This document shows positions 48,301 to 61,265 of a DNA stretch of 64,000 bases, in pieces. The number at the start of each line of letters is the position of its first letter. Position 1 is the stretch's first letter. The notes under the pieces are model-generated. The model worked only from the letters and a program-made list of their open reading frames with translations. It had not been told where the DNA came from and did no database searches. The stretch is from Halopseudomonas pelagia CL-AP6 (GTDB taxonomy: Bacteria; Pseudomonadota; Gammaproteobacteria; Pseudomonadales; Pseudomonadaceae), in assembly GCF_000410875.1 (NCBI RefSeq), contig NZ_AROI01000003.1, positions 186,001-250,000 of the forward strand, written 5' to 3'. A program made the position numbers and the translations under genes.

Positions 48301-49758
48301 TCACATCAGCACCACGTCATATTGTTCCTGGGTATAAACCGTTTCTACCTGGAACTTGATCGGGCGCTCGATGAAAATTTCGAGGTCAGCCACATGGCCG
48401 GATTCTTCGTCCAGCAACCGGTCGATCACCGATTGCGAGGCCAGGACCATATAAGCCCCCGCCTGATAAGCACGCGCCTCACGCAGGATTTCACGGAAAA
48501 TTTCGTAGCACACGCTTTCCGGCGTTTTCTGAATGCCACGGCCCAAACAACATGGGCAAGGCTCACAGAGAATCTGTTCAAGACTTTCCCGGGTGCGCTT
48601 GCGCGTCATCTGCACCAGACCGAGCTCGGTAATGCCAATAATATTGGTCTTGGCGTGGTCACGCTCCAGTTGCTTTTCCAGCGTGCGCAATACCTGGCGC
48701 TGGTGCTCTTCATCTTCCATATCGATAAAATCGATAATGATGATCCCACCGAGGTTGCGCAATCTCAGCTGACGGGCGATGGCCGTGGCCGCTTCAAGAT
48801 TGGTCTTGAAAATCGTTTCTTCAAGATTACGGTGACCCACAAAAGCACCGGTGTTCACATCAATCGTCGTCATCGCTTCAGTCTGGTCAATCACCAGATG
48901 GCCACCCGACTTGAGCATGACCCGGCGATCCATCGCTTTCTGGATTTCGTCCTCAACACCATAGAGATCGAAAATCGGCCGCTCACCTGGGTAGTGCTCA
49001 AGGAAGCCGGATACCGCAGGCATCAACTCCTGAACAAACAACTCGATTTTCTGGAAAGTTTCGCGCGAATCAACCCGGACTTTTTCCGTTCGCGGGCTGA
49101 CCAGATCGCGCAAGGTACGTAGCGCCAGCGACAGGTCTTCATAGATAACTGAGGGGGAAGCGGCCGCTTGGGTTTGCTGAGAAATTTGCAACCACAAGCG
49201 ACGGACGTAGCGAATATCGGCAAGAATTTCACTCTCACGGGCCGCCTCGGCAGCGGTGCGCAGAATAAAACCGCCTGCTTCTTCAATACCCTCGGAGGCA
49301 ACGCAATCGGCAACGATCTGTTTAAGCCGGTCGCGTTCGGCTTCTTCCTCGATCTTCAGGGAAATACCCACATGCGGCGTGCGCGGCATATAGACCAGAA
49401 AACGCGATGGAATCGACAGATGGGTAGTCAAGCGGGCACCCTTGGTTCCGATCGGGTCCTTGGTCACCTGCACCACCAAAGCCTGGCCCTCATGCAGCAA
49501 CGCGTTAATCGGCTCCACCGCCGATCCTTCGCGCTCGGAGACTTCGGAGGCGTGGATAAAAGCCGCCCGCTCAAGACCGATATCGACGAAAGCAGCCTGC
49601 ATCCCCGGTAACACCCGGACCACCTTGCCCTTGTAGATATTACCGACGATACCACGGCGCAGTGTGCGCTCGATATGCACTTCCTGCAGCACGCCGTTTT
49701 CCACCAGGGCGACCCGGGTTTCCATCGGCGTCACGTTGATCAGTATTTCTTCGCTCAT
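48301..49758 (-). CDS. rng: Ribonuclease G
   Basis: A 485-residue endoribonuclease (CafA) that matures the 5' end of 16S rRNA and takes part in mRNA decay. The S1 domain is at about 35-125 (GNIYKGKVVRVLPGMQAAFV). The catalytic DNase I-like region has IIIDFIDMED, with magnesium-binding Asp residues. The zinc-link Cys motif is CEPCPCCLGRG near residue 410. It lacks the RNase E scaffold tail. It lies between maf and yhdP, as in most gammaproteobacteria. Confidence 0.96.
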   Translation of the reverse strand: MSEEILINVTPMETRVALVENGVLQEVHIERTLRRGIVGNIYKGKVVRVLPGMQAAFVDIGLERAAFIHASEVSEREGSAVEPINALLHEGQALVVQVTKDPIGTKGARLTTHLSIPSRFLVYMPRTPHVGISLKIEEEAERDRLKQIVADCVASEGIEEAGGFILRTAAEAARESEILADIRYVRRLWLQISQQTQAAASPSVIYEDLSLALRTLRDLVSPRTEKVRVDSRETFQKIELFVQELMPAVSGFLEHYPGERPIFDLYGVEDEIQKAMDRRVMLKSGGHLVIDQTEAMTTIDVNTGAFVGHRNLEETIFKTNLEAATAIARQLRLRNLGGIIIIDFIDMEDEEHQRQVLRTLEKQLERDHAKTNIIGITELGLVQMTRKRTRESLEQILCEPCPCCLGRGIQKTPESVCYEIFREILREARAYQAGAYMVLASQSVIDRLLDEESGHVADLEIFIERPIKFQVETVYTQEQYDVVLM

Positions 49759-49856
49759 GCGCTCTCCAAACCAGATCGCCGAAATGCGACTTCGCTCGCG
49801 ATCCTTTCAACGGCCTGGACACTGTGCTTCAGAATACCGGAAATCGGAATTCCATT

Positions 49857-50456
49857 TCAGGGCTGCTGCCAACGGGCGATCCCAAAACTGGCCAGCAAAC
49901 TGGCTGTTTCCATCAACGGCAAACCGACTACGGCGCTGTAGCTACCTTCGATCCGCTCGACAAAAATGGCGGCCAACCCCTGGATAGCGTAACTACCCGC
50001 TTTATCTGCAGGTTCACCCGTCGCCCAATAAGCGGCTATCTCTGCTTCACCAAGACATCTAAAAAAAACCTGACTATCTACCCTGATCAGCTCGCTACGT
50101 GGGCCACTGGCAACGGCGACCGCTGTCATCACCTGATGTGCACGACCCGACAAACTACGCAACATATTCCTAGCGTCGTCCTGGTCGGCTGGCTTGCCGA
50201 GGATACGACCATCCACAACCACCACCGTATCTGCCGCCAGCACCACTGCGTCTACCGCGACCCGCTGCTGGCCAGCCAGTACCTTGGCCTGGGTGACTCG
50301 CTCAACGTAAGCAGCGGCTGACTCGTCAGCAAGCACTTGTTCATCAACATCACAGGCAAACTGGCGATGCAGCACACCAATTTGCGTGAGCAGCGCACTG
50401 CGCCTGGGCGATGCAGAGGCTAGATACAGGCTGCCCGCTATAGGCTCAGAGTACAT
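49857..50456 (-). CDS. maf: Maf-family nucleoside triphosphate pyrophosphatase (YhdE)
   Basis: A 199-residue Maf protein that hydrolyses noncanonical or pyrimidine nucleoside triphosphates such as d[25 protein letters not shown] is the nucleotide-binding loop, with [21 protein letters not shown] and the catalytic Asp around it. Position between mreD and rng points to the YhdE (Maf-1) subtype. The start (50456) overlaps the mreD end by 11 nt. Confidence 0.93.
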   Translation of the reverse strand: MYSEPIAGSLYLASASPRRSALLTQIGVLHRQFACDVDEQVLADESAAAYVERVTQAKVLAGQQRVAVDAVVLAADTVVVVDGRILGKPADQDDARNMLRSLSGRAHQVMTAVAVASGPRSELIRVDSQVFFRCLGEAEIAAYWATGEPADKAGSYAIQGLAAIFVERIEGSYSAVVGLPLMETASLLASFGIARWQQP

Positions 50457-50919
50457 GAAAGCGCAGCCTGATCGCGCGCAACACTGAAAATACCCAAGGC
50501 CAGAGTATCGCACTGACCAGTGCTGGCAGCAGAAACAACAGAATCGGTGGGCGGCTGCCTGTGAGACTGTTCAGCCATAGCAGCACCATCTGCGCGATAC
50601 CCAACACCGGCAGCATCACCAGACTTTGCTGCCACAGCGGAAAGCGGCGGATGCGCTGGTGCAGCAACAGCATCATCCAGGCGACCAGCGTCATGAACAG
50701 GGCGTGCTGGCCAAATAACTGGCCATACAATACATCGGTGGCCAGGCCCGCGACCCAGGCAGTGAGCAGACCAATGCGGTGCGGTAAAGCCATCACCCAG
50801 TAGCCTACGACCATGGCCAGCCACATAGGCCGGCCCAGATCCATCGGCGCGGGCATGGGCATAACGCTTAACAACAGCGCTACAACAATAGTAAACGCGA
50901 CGATCAGATTAGTTCTCAT
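50446..50919 (-). CDS. mreD: Rod shape-determining protein MreD
   Basis: A 157-residue inner-membrane protein with five membrane segments, part of the MreBCD elongasome that guides side-wall peptidoglycan synthesis. It starts [21 protein letters not shown]; conserved parts are [21 protein letters not shown] and [15 protein letters not shown]. It overlaps mreC by 11 nt and maf by 11 nt. Confidence 0.93.
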   Translation of the reverse strand: MRTNLIVAFTIVVALLLSVMPMPAPMDLGRPMWLAMVVGYWVMALPHRIGLLTAWVAGLATDVLYGQLFGQHALFMTLVAWMMLLLHQRIRRFPLWQQSLVMLPVLGIAQMVLLWLNSLTGSRPPILLFLLPALVSAILWPWVFSVLRAIRLRFHVL

Positions 50920-51865
50920 CGTCACCCTCCCCGTCAATACCCGGCTGAGAAACGTCGTCCTGTAGCGCTGCCTCGACGGCCTGCACCTCGGCGTCATTCA
51001 GCTCGCCGTCTTCTTCCAGCGCGGGCACCAACTCGCCGTAACCCGATTCGGCACTGAACACCAGGAGCATATAGCGGCTACGGTTCAACTGGGCAGTAGG
51101 CGCGACTTTTACATCGGCAAAGGGCTGCGCCGGGTCCTGCTCCACGGACAATACCCGGCCCACCGGGTAACCAGCAGGAAAGCGTTGCCCAAGGCCGGAG
51201 CTGACCAGAATGTCATCCACTCGAATATCGGCGGTATCGCCAACAAAACGCAGCTCCAACCATTCGTTATTACCGGCGCCACTGGCAATAGCCCGCAGGC
51301 CGTTGCGATTGACCTGCACCGGCAGACTATGCGAGCTGTCTGTAATGAGCAGCACCCGAGCATTGAAAGGTGTCACCTCGACTACCTGCCCCATCAGGCC
51401 GGTAGCATCCAGCACCGGCTGGCCGAGGAACACCCCGTCGCGCTCACCCTTATTGATCAGCACCCGTTGGGTGTAGGGATTAGGATCCACGCCCACCAAC
51501 TCAGCTACCAGCACACGCTCATCTACTAGCGAAGACGAGTTGAGCAGTTCGCGCAAACGCACATTCTGTTCGGTCAACGTGGCGAGTTTCTGCAGCTTGC
51601 GCTGACTAAGCAGTGCTTCGGCGCGCAAACGCTCGTTTTCCGCCAACAGATCGGCCCGGCTGGTGACCTGCTGATAAGCAGTGTCCCAGAACCGCACCGG
51701 CAAATCGGCGACATAATAGATTGGGGTAAGAATCAAACTCAGATACGAGCGCAGCGGCTGTAGTGTTGATATACGCGCATCAACCACCATCAGCGCGATA
51801 GCCAGCACCGATAGAACCAGAACTCTGACGCCCAGGGATGGGCCTTTGATGAAAAGCGGTTTGAT
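50909..51865 (-). CDS. mreC: Rod shape-determining protein MreC (apparent ATC start)
   Basis: MreC, a single-pass periplasmic scaffold of the elongasome, 318 residues as drawn. The sequence IKPLFIKGPSLGVRVLVLS matches the N-terminus of P. aeruginosa MreC (MIKPLF...KGPSLGVR), but the frame upstream reads GAG GAG CTC GCC ATC, and TGA soon before, with no ATG, GTG, TTG or CTG. An ATC at 51865-51863 has GAGGAG at 6-nt spacing and is my preferred start. The alternative is GTG at 51808, which would cut off the cytoplasmic part and half of the membrane helix. A coiled coil (about 70-115) and two beta domains follow; the tail is acidic. Confidence 0.88.
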   Translation of the reverse strand: MKPLFIKGPSLGVRVLVLSVLAIALMVVDARISTLQPLRSYLSLILTPIYYVADLPVRFWDTAYQQVTSRADLLAENERLRAEALLSQRKLQKLATLTEQNVRLRELLNSSSLVDERVLVAELVGVDPNPYTQRVLINKGERDGVFLGQPVLDATGLMGQVVEVTPFNARVLLITDSSHSLPVQVNRNGLRAIASGAGNNEWLELRFVGDTADIRVDDILVSSGLGQRFPAGYPVGRVLSVEQDPAQPFADVKVAPTAQLNRSRYMLLVFSAESGYGELVPALEEDGELNDAEVQAVEAALQDDVSQPGIDGEGDDEN

Positions 51866-51958
51866 GGCGAGCTCCTCGCAGCGACAAGCTTCAGGCTGTC
51901 AGCAACCCAGATGGGCGAGGGTGCTCGGGGCGAACCCAACACCCTGCCTGCAATCTGC

Positions 51959-53303
<1,345 letters not shown>

Positions 53304-53591
53304 ATGGCATTAGACCGCACAGAGGTGGAAAAGATCGCCCACCTGGCCAGAATCGCTCTGAACGAAGAGGACATTCCCGCCACCACGGCGAAGCTGTCCG
53401 GCATTCTTGACCTGATCGACAAAATGCAGGCGGTGGATACTCAAGGTATTGCACCCCTGGCGCACCCGCTGGAAACCACGCAGCGGCTGCGCAATGATGA
53501 GGCGACCGAGACCAATCAACGCGACGCCTATCAAGCCATAGCCCCAGCCACCGAAGAGGGCTTGTACCTGGTGCCTAGGGTTATTGAATAG
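53304..53591 (+). CDS. gatC: Glu/Asp-tRNA(Gln/Asn) amidotransferase subunit C
   Basis: A 95-residue GatC, which stabilises GatA in the amidotransferase that converts Glu-tRNA(Gln) and Asp-tRNA(Asn) to the amidated forms. The pattern [21 protein letters not shown], then [17 protein letters not shown], and APLAHPLE is typical. The start at 53304 has GGAG 8 nt upstream and gives the normal length; the open frame extends further upstream. Confidence 0.95.
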   Translation: MALDRTEVEKIAHLARIALNEEDIPATTAKLSGILDLIDKMQAVDTQGIAPLAHPLETTQRLRNDEATETNQRDAYQAIAPATEEGLYLVPRVIE

Positions 53592-53665
53592 CCGCTATTG
53601 AATAACAGCCATTGAATAGCGCGGTAACACGCGCAGCACTCGCCAAGACACGAGAAGAATTTCCC

Positions 53666-55117
53666 ATGCATGAGAAAACCCTGGCCGAGCTATCACAGGC
53701 CCTGCACAGCAAGACGATCTCTAGCGTCGAGCTGACCGAGCATTACCTCAAGCGCATCGAACAGTTCGATGGCACGCTTAACAGCTTTATTACCGTCGCT
53801 CCGGAGCTGGCCCTGAGCCAGGCCAAGGCCGCCGACCAGCGCCTGGCGGATGGCAGCGCCAGCGCGTTGACCGGCATTCCGCTGGCCCACAAGGACCTGT
53901 TCTGCACCCAGGATCTACGCACCAGCTGCGGCTCAAAGATGCTCGACAACTTTATCGCGCCCTATGAATCGACCGTGACCGCACGCTTTATTGAAGCTGG
54001 CGCGGTGACGCTGGGCAAAACCAACATGGACGAGTTCGCCATGGGCTCTTCCACCGAGTCGAGCTTTTACGGCCCAACGCGTAACCCTTGGAATACTGAG
54101 CACGTACCCGGCGGCTCGTCGGGCGGCTCAGCGGCGGCCGTGGCGGCGCGCCTGTGCGCTGCAGCAACAGGGACCGATACCGGCGGCTCGATCCGCCAGC
54201 CGGCCGGTTTTACCGCCCTGACCGGCCTGAAGCCAACCTACGGCCGGGTGTCGCGCTGGGGCATGATTGCCTATGCCTCCAGCCTCGACCAGGGCGGCCC
54301 GATGGCGCGCACTGCCGAAGATTGCGCGCTGATGATGCAGGTTATGGCCGGTTTCGATAGCAAGGACTCCACCAGTGTCGATCAGCCGGTAGCCGATTAC
54401 AGTGCCAGCCTGAACGACTCGCTCAAAGGCTTGCGCATCGGTCTGCCGAAGGAATACTTCGCCAGCGGGCTGGATGCCGCCACCGCCGACGCCATCCAGG
54501 CGGCAGTCAAGCAGTTCCAGGCGCTGGGCGCCGAGGTCAAGGAGATCAGCCTGCCGAATGCCGAATTGGCCATCCCAGCCTATTACGTCATCGCGCCGGC
54601 CGAAGCCTCCTCCAACCTGTCGCGCTTTGACGGTGTGCGTTTCGGCTACCGCTGCGAGCATCCGGCCGACCTCACCGACCTGTACAAGCGCTCGCGTAGT
54701 GAAGGCTTTGGCGCGGAAGTGAAGCGTCGCATCATGGTCGGCGCCTACGCGCTGTCCGCCGGCTACTATGACGCCTACTATCTGCAGGCACAGAAGATTC
54801 GCCGCCTGATCAAAAATGATTTTATGGCTGCCTACGAACAGGTCGATGTGATTCTCTGCCCGACCTCGCCGACCCCGGCGTTCAAAATTGGTGAAAAAAT
54901 CGATGATCCGGTCAGCTTGTATCTGACTGACATCTATACCATCACCGCCAACCTGGCGGGCGTCCCCGGCATTGCGCTGCCAGTTGGCTTTGCCAACGGC
55001 TTGCCGCTGGGCATGCAGTTGCTTGGCCCGTATTTCAGTGAGGCGCGCCTGCTGAACATCGCGCATCAATATCAGCAGATTACCGACTGGCACAGCCGCG
55101 CGCCGGCCGGCTACTGA
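53666..55117 (+). CDS. gatA: Glu/Asp-tRNA(Gln/Asn) amidotransferase subunit A
   Basis: A 483-residue amidase-signature enzyme that frees ammonia from glutamine for GatB. The Ser-cisSer-Lys triad is visible: Lys in PLAHKDLF, cis-Ser in [13 protein letters not shown] and the nucleophile Ser in [12 protein letters not shown]. The ATG at 53666 gives the usual [13 protein letters not shown]. It lies 74 nt after gatC and 18 nt before gatB in one operon. Confidence 0.96.
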   Translation: MHEKTLAELSQALHSKTISSVELTEHYLKRIEQFDGTLNSFITVAPELALSQAKAADQRLADGSASALTGIPLAHKDLFCTQDLRTSCGSKMLDNFIAPYESTVTARFIEAGAVTLGKTNMDEFAMGSSTESSFYGPTRNPWNTEHVPGGSSGGSAAAVAARLCAAATGTDTGGSIRQPAGFTALTGLKPTYGRVSRWGMIAYASSLDQGGPMARTAEDCALMMQVMAGFDSKDSTSVDQPVADYSASLNDSLKGLRIGLPKEYFASGLDAATADAIQAAVKQFQALGAEVKEISLPNAELAIPAYYVIAPAEASSNLSRFDGVRFGYRCEHPADLTDLYKRSRSEGFGAEVKRRIMVGAYALSAGYYDAYYLQAQKIRRLIKNDFMAAYEQVDVILCPTSPTPAFKIGEKIDDPVSLYLTDIYTITANLAGVPGIALPVGFANGLPLGMQLLGPYFSEARLLNIAHQYQQITDWHSRAPAGY

Positions 55118-55135
55118 GAGGATTGAGAACAGACT

Positions 55136-56581
<1,446 letters not shown>

Positions 56582-56645
56582 CACTGTGTGGCAGCCGAGG
56601 TGGTTATGCGCCGATCAGCTGCCGTTTGCCAGTTGGAGAATTGTC

Positions 56646-57053
56646 ATGCCCTGGATTGCCATGCTGGCGGTACCTTTACTGCTATTCGTCACCCCCGTGG
56701 GCGTGGCCGATATCAGCGATGCCGCCGAGGACATAGAGGACGCCATCTGGCAGGAAACCGGCCAGGCATCCTTTTATGCCGCCCGGTTGCATGGCCGGCA
56801 TACCGCCAACGGCGAGCGCTATGATCAGACCGAGCTAACGGCAGCCCATCCCAGCCTGGCCTTCGGTACCAGGGTATGCGTAACCAATCTGTATAACGGC
56901 AAGGATACCATCGTGCGGATCAATGATCGCGGGCCCTTTACCGGCAATCGAGTCATTGATCTTTCCCGCCAGGCGGCGGTGGAACTGGATATGGTCAGAC
57001 GCGGCATCGCTCGCGTCAGACTCTCCCTCTGCAGCGATGACGAAGACTCCTGA
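56646..57053 (+). CDS. RlpA-like double-psi beta-barrel protein
   Basis: A 135-residue exported protein with a signal peptide ([21 protein letters not shown]) and a double-psi beta-barrel domain as in RlpA septal lytic transglycosylases: [34 protein letters not shown] and [17 protein letters not shown]. It lacks the lipobox and the C-terminal SPOR domain of RlpA, so septal targeting is doubtful. The catalytic Asp of NDRGPF and His of LAAHP-like [10 protein letters not shown] remain. The ATG at 56646 has GGAG 7-8 nt upstream. Confidence 0.86.
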   Translation: MPWIAMLAVPLLLFVTPVGVADISDAAEDIEDAIWQETGQASFYAARLHGRHTANGERYDQTELTAAHPSLAFGTRVCVTNLYNGKDTIVRINDRGPFTGNRVIDLSRQAAVELDMVRRGIARVRLSLCSDDEDS

Positions 57054-57233
57054 CCCCCGGCGACTCCTGAAACGCGCTAACTGAGGGCTGATCCCCCTTC
57101 GCAGGCACCTCTTGGCCAACTTAGGGTCTATACTCGATCCGACACCTAACCAGAAGGCACTCTACTATTTTTATCCCATCCCCACTCCCAGCCCAGCGCC
57201 GCTACTCTGCCAAACAGCTAAAAGGACGGCACC

Positions 57234-59320
57234 ATGTCTGACCACACGACGGCTGACAACACCACTGCAAAGAAACGCCTCTGGAACAACACGATACTGA
57301 TCCCGGTATTCGCCCCAGCGGTGATCATCACACTGCTGCTGGTGATAGGCACCATTAGCAACCCGGAACTGGCAGGCAAGGCGTTCAGCAGCACGCTGGC
57401 CTATATCACCACCACCTTCGGCTGGTTTTATATGCTGGCAGTGGCGATGTTCCTGATTTCATTGTCATGATCGCCTTTAGCAAATGGGGCAGCATAAAAC
57501 TTGGGCCTGATCACTCGGAACCGCAATACAGTTTCCCCGCCTGGTTTGCCATGCTGTTTTCAGCTGGTTACGGGATCGCATTGCTGTTCTTCGGCGTGGC
57601 CGAGCCAGTGCTGCACTATGCAGCCCCGCCAGCAGGTGCCGCTGAGACCGTCGATGCGGCCAAGCAGGCGATGCAGATTGCGTTCTTCCACTGGGGTTTC
57701 CACATCTGGGCCATTTACGGGCTGGTCGGGCTGGTCCTGGCGTATTTCTCCTTTCGGCATGGCTTGCCGCTGTCGATGCGTTCCGCGCTGTATCCGCTGA
57801 TTGGTGATCGTATCTACGGCCCCATAGGTCATACCGTGGATGTGTTTGCGATCCTCGGCACCCTGTTCGGCATCGCCACCACGCTCGGGCTCTCGGTGTC
57901 ACAAATCAACGCTGGCTTGAATTACTTGTGGCCCAGTATTCCGGTGAATGTGACGGTGCAAATCATCGCTATCGCGGTGATTACCTCCTTAGCGCTGATC
58001 TCTGTCGTGGCGGGGCTGGACAAGGGCGTGAAGAACCTGTCGATCCTCAACATGGCCCTGGCCGTAGCATTGATGATCTTTGTCTTCGCGGTAGGGCCGT
58101 CGATCATGATTCTGGAGACGTTCCTGCAGAATACCGGCAGCTATCTGAACAATATTGTCGAGCGCACCTTCAACTTGCAGGCCTATAGCCGCGGTGACTG
58201 GATCGGCAACTGGACGCTGTTCATTTTTGGCTGGACCATCGCCTGGGCACCCTTTGTCGGTCTGTTCATCGCCAAGATCAGCCGCGGCCGCACCATCCGC
58301 CAGTTCGTCATGGGTGTGATGCTGGTACCCACCATCTTCACCTTCCTGTGGTTCTCGATCTTTGGCGATACCGCTCTGCATCTGATCATGAACGAGGGCT
58401 ACACCTCGCTGATCACCGAAGTGCAGAACGATACCGCTATCGCCCTGTTCAAACTCTATGAACGTTTACCGCTGACCTCGATAGTGTCGTTTATCACGGT
58501 CATTCTGATCATCACCTTCTTTGTCACCTCCTCCGACTCAGGGTCGCTGGTGATTGACTCGCTGGCCTCCGGCGGGGCGATGCAGACACCTGCCTGGCAG
58601 CGCGCGTTCTGGGCGATACTTGAAGGGGTCGTGGCGTCGGTTCTACTCCTGGCTGGCGGTCTCAGCGCACTGCAAACCATGACCATTGCCAGTGCCCTGC
58701 CTTTCTCGATCATCATGATCGTTGCCGCGATTGGTATGTGGCGCGCATTGGTCATAGAGGGCCACCGCGATCAGAGCCTGCTGCACCCCATGCAGGGCAC
58801 CCGGCACAATACCGGTAACCCGACCACGGCCTGGAAGAAACGCCTTGCCGGGATCGTCAACTTTCCAGACAAGACCCAGGTGGAGGCATTCATCAACGGC
58901 GTTGCGCTGGAGGCTATGCAAGGCCTGCAACAGAATATGGTCGAGCAGGGCTGGACGGCGGACGTACAAGCCGATGCCGAGCATGGCCGCGTTTATATCG
59001 AGATTATCAAGGAGGGCGAGGCGGACTTTATCTACGAGATCCGCATGCGTGAGTACGCCCGGCCTAGCTTCGCCTTTCCAGAAATGAGTCGCCCCGGTGA
59101 CGCCGAGGAGTTCTACTACCGCGCGGAGGTATTCCTGCGCCGTGGTGGCCAGACTTACGATGTCTATGGCTATGATCCGCAGGAGTTGATCGGCGATATT
59201 CTCGACCACTTTGAAAAGTACTTGCACTTCCTGCATATATCTCCCGGCAGCCTGCCCTGGAACATGGCTGAGCACGACGAGATGCTGCATGACGTACCCG
59301 TAGAAAAACCCGCCACCTGA
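57234..59320 (+). pseudogene. BCCT-family transporter, frameshifted (BetT-like)
   Basis: A betaine/choline/carnitine transporter split into two frames. 57234-57470 codes 78 residues (first membrane segment, to MFLISLS-stop) and 57467-59320 codes the remainder from ATG or earlier (VMIAFSKWGSIKLGPDHSEP). Adding one T in the ATTTC run near 57452 would restore FLIFIVMIAFSKWG, the usual BCCT sequence. Conserved Trp-rich WGFHIWAIYGL and the cytosolic C-terminal domain of about 120 residues, as in long BetT proteins, are intact. Joined length would be about 695 residues. Either a recent pseudogene, a sequencing error or recoding. The glycine motif reads AGYGIALLFFG, rather than the common GMGIG, so the substrate is uncertain. 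Confidence 0.82.
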
Positions 59321-59324
59321 TACT

Positions 59325-59360
59325 AAAAAGCCCGATCGGCTTGTGCCGATCGGGCTTTTT
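59325..59360. terminator. Bidirectional intrinsic terminator
   Basis: A perfect hairpin (59325-59340 with 59345-59360, TTGT loop) with AAAAA before and TTTTT after. It terminates both the BCCT gene and the convergent YajG-like gene. Confidence 0.92.
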
Positions 59361-59377
59361 AGACTTACCTGCAGTAC

Positions 59378-59962
59378 TTACTGCTGTAATACGCGAACGA
59401 TCTCGGGGTCTCTGAACACACGCGTCAGTGCATCACTCATCACCTCAGTCACCAGGCGGGTATTGGTCGCCTGATTGGGCGCGTAGCCAAAGCGGTGGTT
59501 GGCCGATGCGCCATAGCGGCCCTGATACTGCTTGTTCATCCCGCGCGCTTCAGCTGCAAAAGTGGCACCGATATCCGCCTCAGTCACATAGGTAGTGGAC
59601 GTCGGCGACTGATATCGCAACTCGGCAAGGCTGACAGTCAGGCGATTGGCATTGGGCGTGCCCTCGGCAACCACATTAAAACCCAACTGACGCAATGATT
59701 GTTCAACCTGCTGCTTGATCTGTGGCAGCGCCTGATCGCTGATGGTGATGTTACTCGAGTTCGGGTACATGCCACCGCGCGTCCCCAGCACCTTGGATTG
59801 ACGCGTATCCTGAACCACTACCACCACTGGCTGCGCACTTGCCACTGGATTGAGCGGGACCTGAACCTGAGGCTGCACATTGAGCTGTTGCGGGCTGTGC
59901 GCACAGCCAACCAGGACCAAGGCGGCCCCGGCAACGACCAGCATTGCCAGACGATTAAGCAT
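59378..59962 (-). CDS. YajG-family lipoprotein
   Basis: A 194-residue lipoprotein with a type II signal peptide (MLNRLAMLVVAGAALVLVGC, lipobox LVGC). It is of similar size to E. coli YajG (192) and carries the typical VVVQDTRQSKVLGTRGG region and VTEVMSDALTRVF near the end. Residues after Cys are AHS, so sorting to the outer membrane is likely. The function is unknown. The ATG at 59962 follows CAGGAGAG closely. Confidence 0.87.
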   Translation of the reverse strand: MLNRLAMLVVAGAALVLVGCAHSPQQLNVQPQVQVPLNPVASAQPVVVVVQDTRQSKVLGTRGGMYPNSSNITISDQALPQIKQQVEQSLRQLGFNVVAEGTPNANRLTVSLAELRYQSPTSTTYVTEADIGATFAAEARGMNKQYQGRYGASANHRFGYAPNQATNTRLVTEVMSDALTRVFRDPEIVRVLQQ

Positions 59963-60130
59963 ATTCAACTCTCCTGAAAAATGATCAATGAAACTACCAC
60001 GAAATAGTGCCCATAATGGCAGCTTGGACCCGCTCAGCATACGCTGGTTCCAGCCTGAACGCTGAGGCGCAAAGCATCATATTACTGACATACTGCACAA
60101 GCATACTTAAGCCTCCGTTGGAGGACAGCT

Positions 60131-60373
60131 ATGCTCATCTCAAGACTTTTCAAACGCCAAGCATCCCCGGCGCACTATTTCGCCCAACTCGATGCACACG
60201 ACAACTGCCTGGCCCTGTGGGCGCTGGACCAATCACCCGATACCGGGCATTGGGTGCAGGTGACTGAACTCAATCCGCATTGGCTAGGCCGGCCCCTGCC
60301 CCGTGATGCACGGGCAGATCTTCAGGCGCCCACAGGTCAACCAAGCGCCATTCAGCGGTTGATCAGCTTTTAG
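60131..60373 (+). CDS. Small protein of unknown function
   Basis: An 80-residue soluble protein (MLISRLFKRQASPAHYFAQL...) with a good GGAGG ribosome site 5 nt before the ATG, which supports real translation. It has no signal or membrane segment. Its last 11 nt overlap the end of the convergent PA4642-like gene. Composition resembles small pseudomonad-specific proteins, but I do not recognise the family. Confidence 0.7.
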   Translation: MLISRLFKRQASPAHYFAQLDAHDNCLALWALDQSPDTGHWVQVTELNPHWLGRPLPRDARADLQAPTGQPSAIQRLISF

Positions 60374-60656
60374 CGCCAGCGGCCTTGAGCGCCTCGACAT
60401 AGGCCTGCGCCTGAGCATGGGCGCTGATTCTGTGCAAAAACGTATTGCCCTGAGCGTCTGCCGCATCCAGATCAAACCCTTGCGCCTTGAACATCGCTAA
60501 GAAGCGCTCGAAATCCTGCACGCGCAAGCCCCGATAGGCGCGCGTCAGAATGTGCTGTTCAAGCGATTCTCCGGCATAGGGTCGCGCCTGAAGGAAAGCG
60601 GCTACCTGCTCATCGGTCATCGACTCGCCAATGACCTTTTCTTTATCTTTACGCAC
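60363..60656 (-). CDS. PA4642 family protein
   Basis: A 97-residue protein matching the PA4642 family: MRKDKEKVIGESMTDEQ at the N-terminus, AYRGLRVQDFERFLAMF and FDLDAADAQGNTFL, the last resembling an ankyrin-like turn. The start is taken as the GTG at 60656 by similarity; the frame extends to an ATG at 60692. Function unknown. In P. aeruginosa the gene lies near hpt and upp (PA4645, PA4646), and here these are also close. Confidence 0.83.
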   Translation of the reverse strand: MRKDKEKVIGESMTDEQVAAFLQARPYAGESLEQHILTRAYRGLRVQDFERFLAMFKAQGFDLDAADAQGNTFLHRISAHAQAQAYVEALKAAGAKS

Positions 60657-60716
60657 CCTTACCCCCAACTCAGCAGATGACAAAGTGCGCATTGTACCCA
60701 GGCCACTGCGTACTCA

Positions 60717-61196
60717 CTAGTCGCCGCCGTGCACATCCGCCCAAATCGTCCCATTGCCATAAAATCGCGCCTGAACAAAAGCCGGACTGTTGCGCTCAAG
60801 CAGGCGCATCAAGACTTCCAGGTGGGCTAACGGATACTCGATATGCAGCGTTTGGGTTTTACTCTCGAGCCTGGCTGGACGCGTCTTGCTCCCAGCTTCG
60901 ACAAAAGCGATCCGGGCCTGGCGCACCGGGCTACCGGCGATCAAGCTACGACCTTCGAGGAACACCCAGACACCTGAAGACTGCGGCGCAGGTAAGGCAT
61001 TGGGCCGATACTCGGTACCGAGGGTGACGCGATAGTTGTCCACCTCAAAGAGCATCTGATCGGGCTTGTCACGGCGTGCCGCATAGAGGTCATCCGGCAT
61101 GTACTGGTCATGCGGCAGGCCGAGCGTATTAGCCATTGGTGCGCTACACAGCAGCACCAGGAGTATGCTAAGAAGTAGTCTGGAACCGATCAACAT
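60717..61196 (-). CDS. Exported protein of unknown function
   Basis: A 159-residue protein with a signal peptide (MLIGSRLLLSILLVLLCSAPMANT). The mature part is beta-rich: VDNYRVTLGTEYRPN, VWVFLEGRSLIAGSPVRQARIAF and AHLEVLMRLLERNSPAFVQARF. No cysteines are left after cleavage. I do not recognise the family. AGGGGA precedes the ATG at 61196 by about 6 nt. It is divergent from the SulP gene. Confidence 0.75.
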   Translation of the reverse strand: MLIGSRLLLSILLVLLCSAPMANTLGLPHDQYMPDDLYAARRDKPDQMLFEVDNYRVTLGTEYRPNALPAPQSSGVWVFLEGRSLIAGSPVRQARIAFVEAGSKTRPARLESKTQTLHIEYPLAHLEVLMRLLERNSPAFVQARFYGNGTIWADVHGGD

Positions 61197-61265
61197 GCAC
61201 TTCCCCTGAAACAGACAAAGATCTGTTGTGGCACTCCTGCCGAACCTTGTCAATCCGGGACATCC

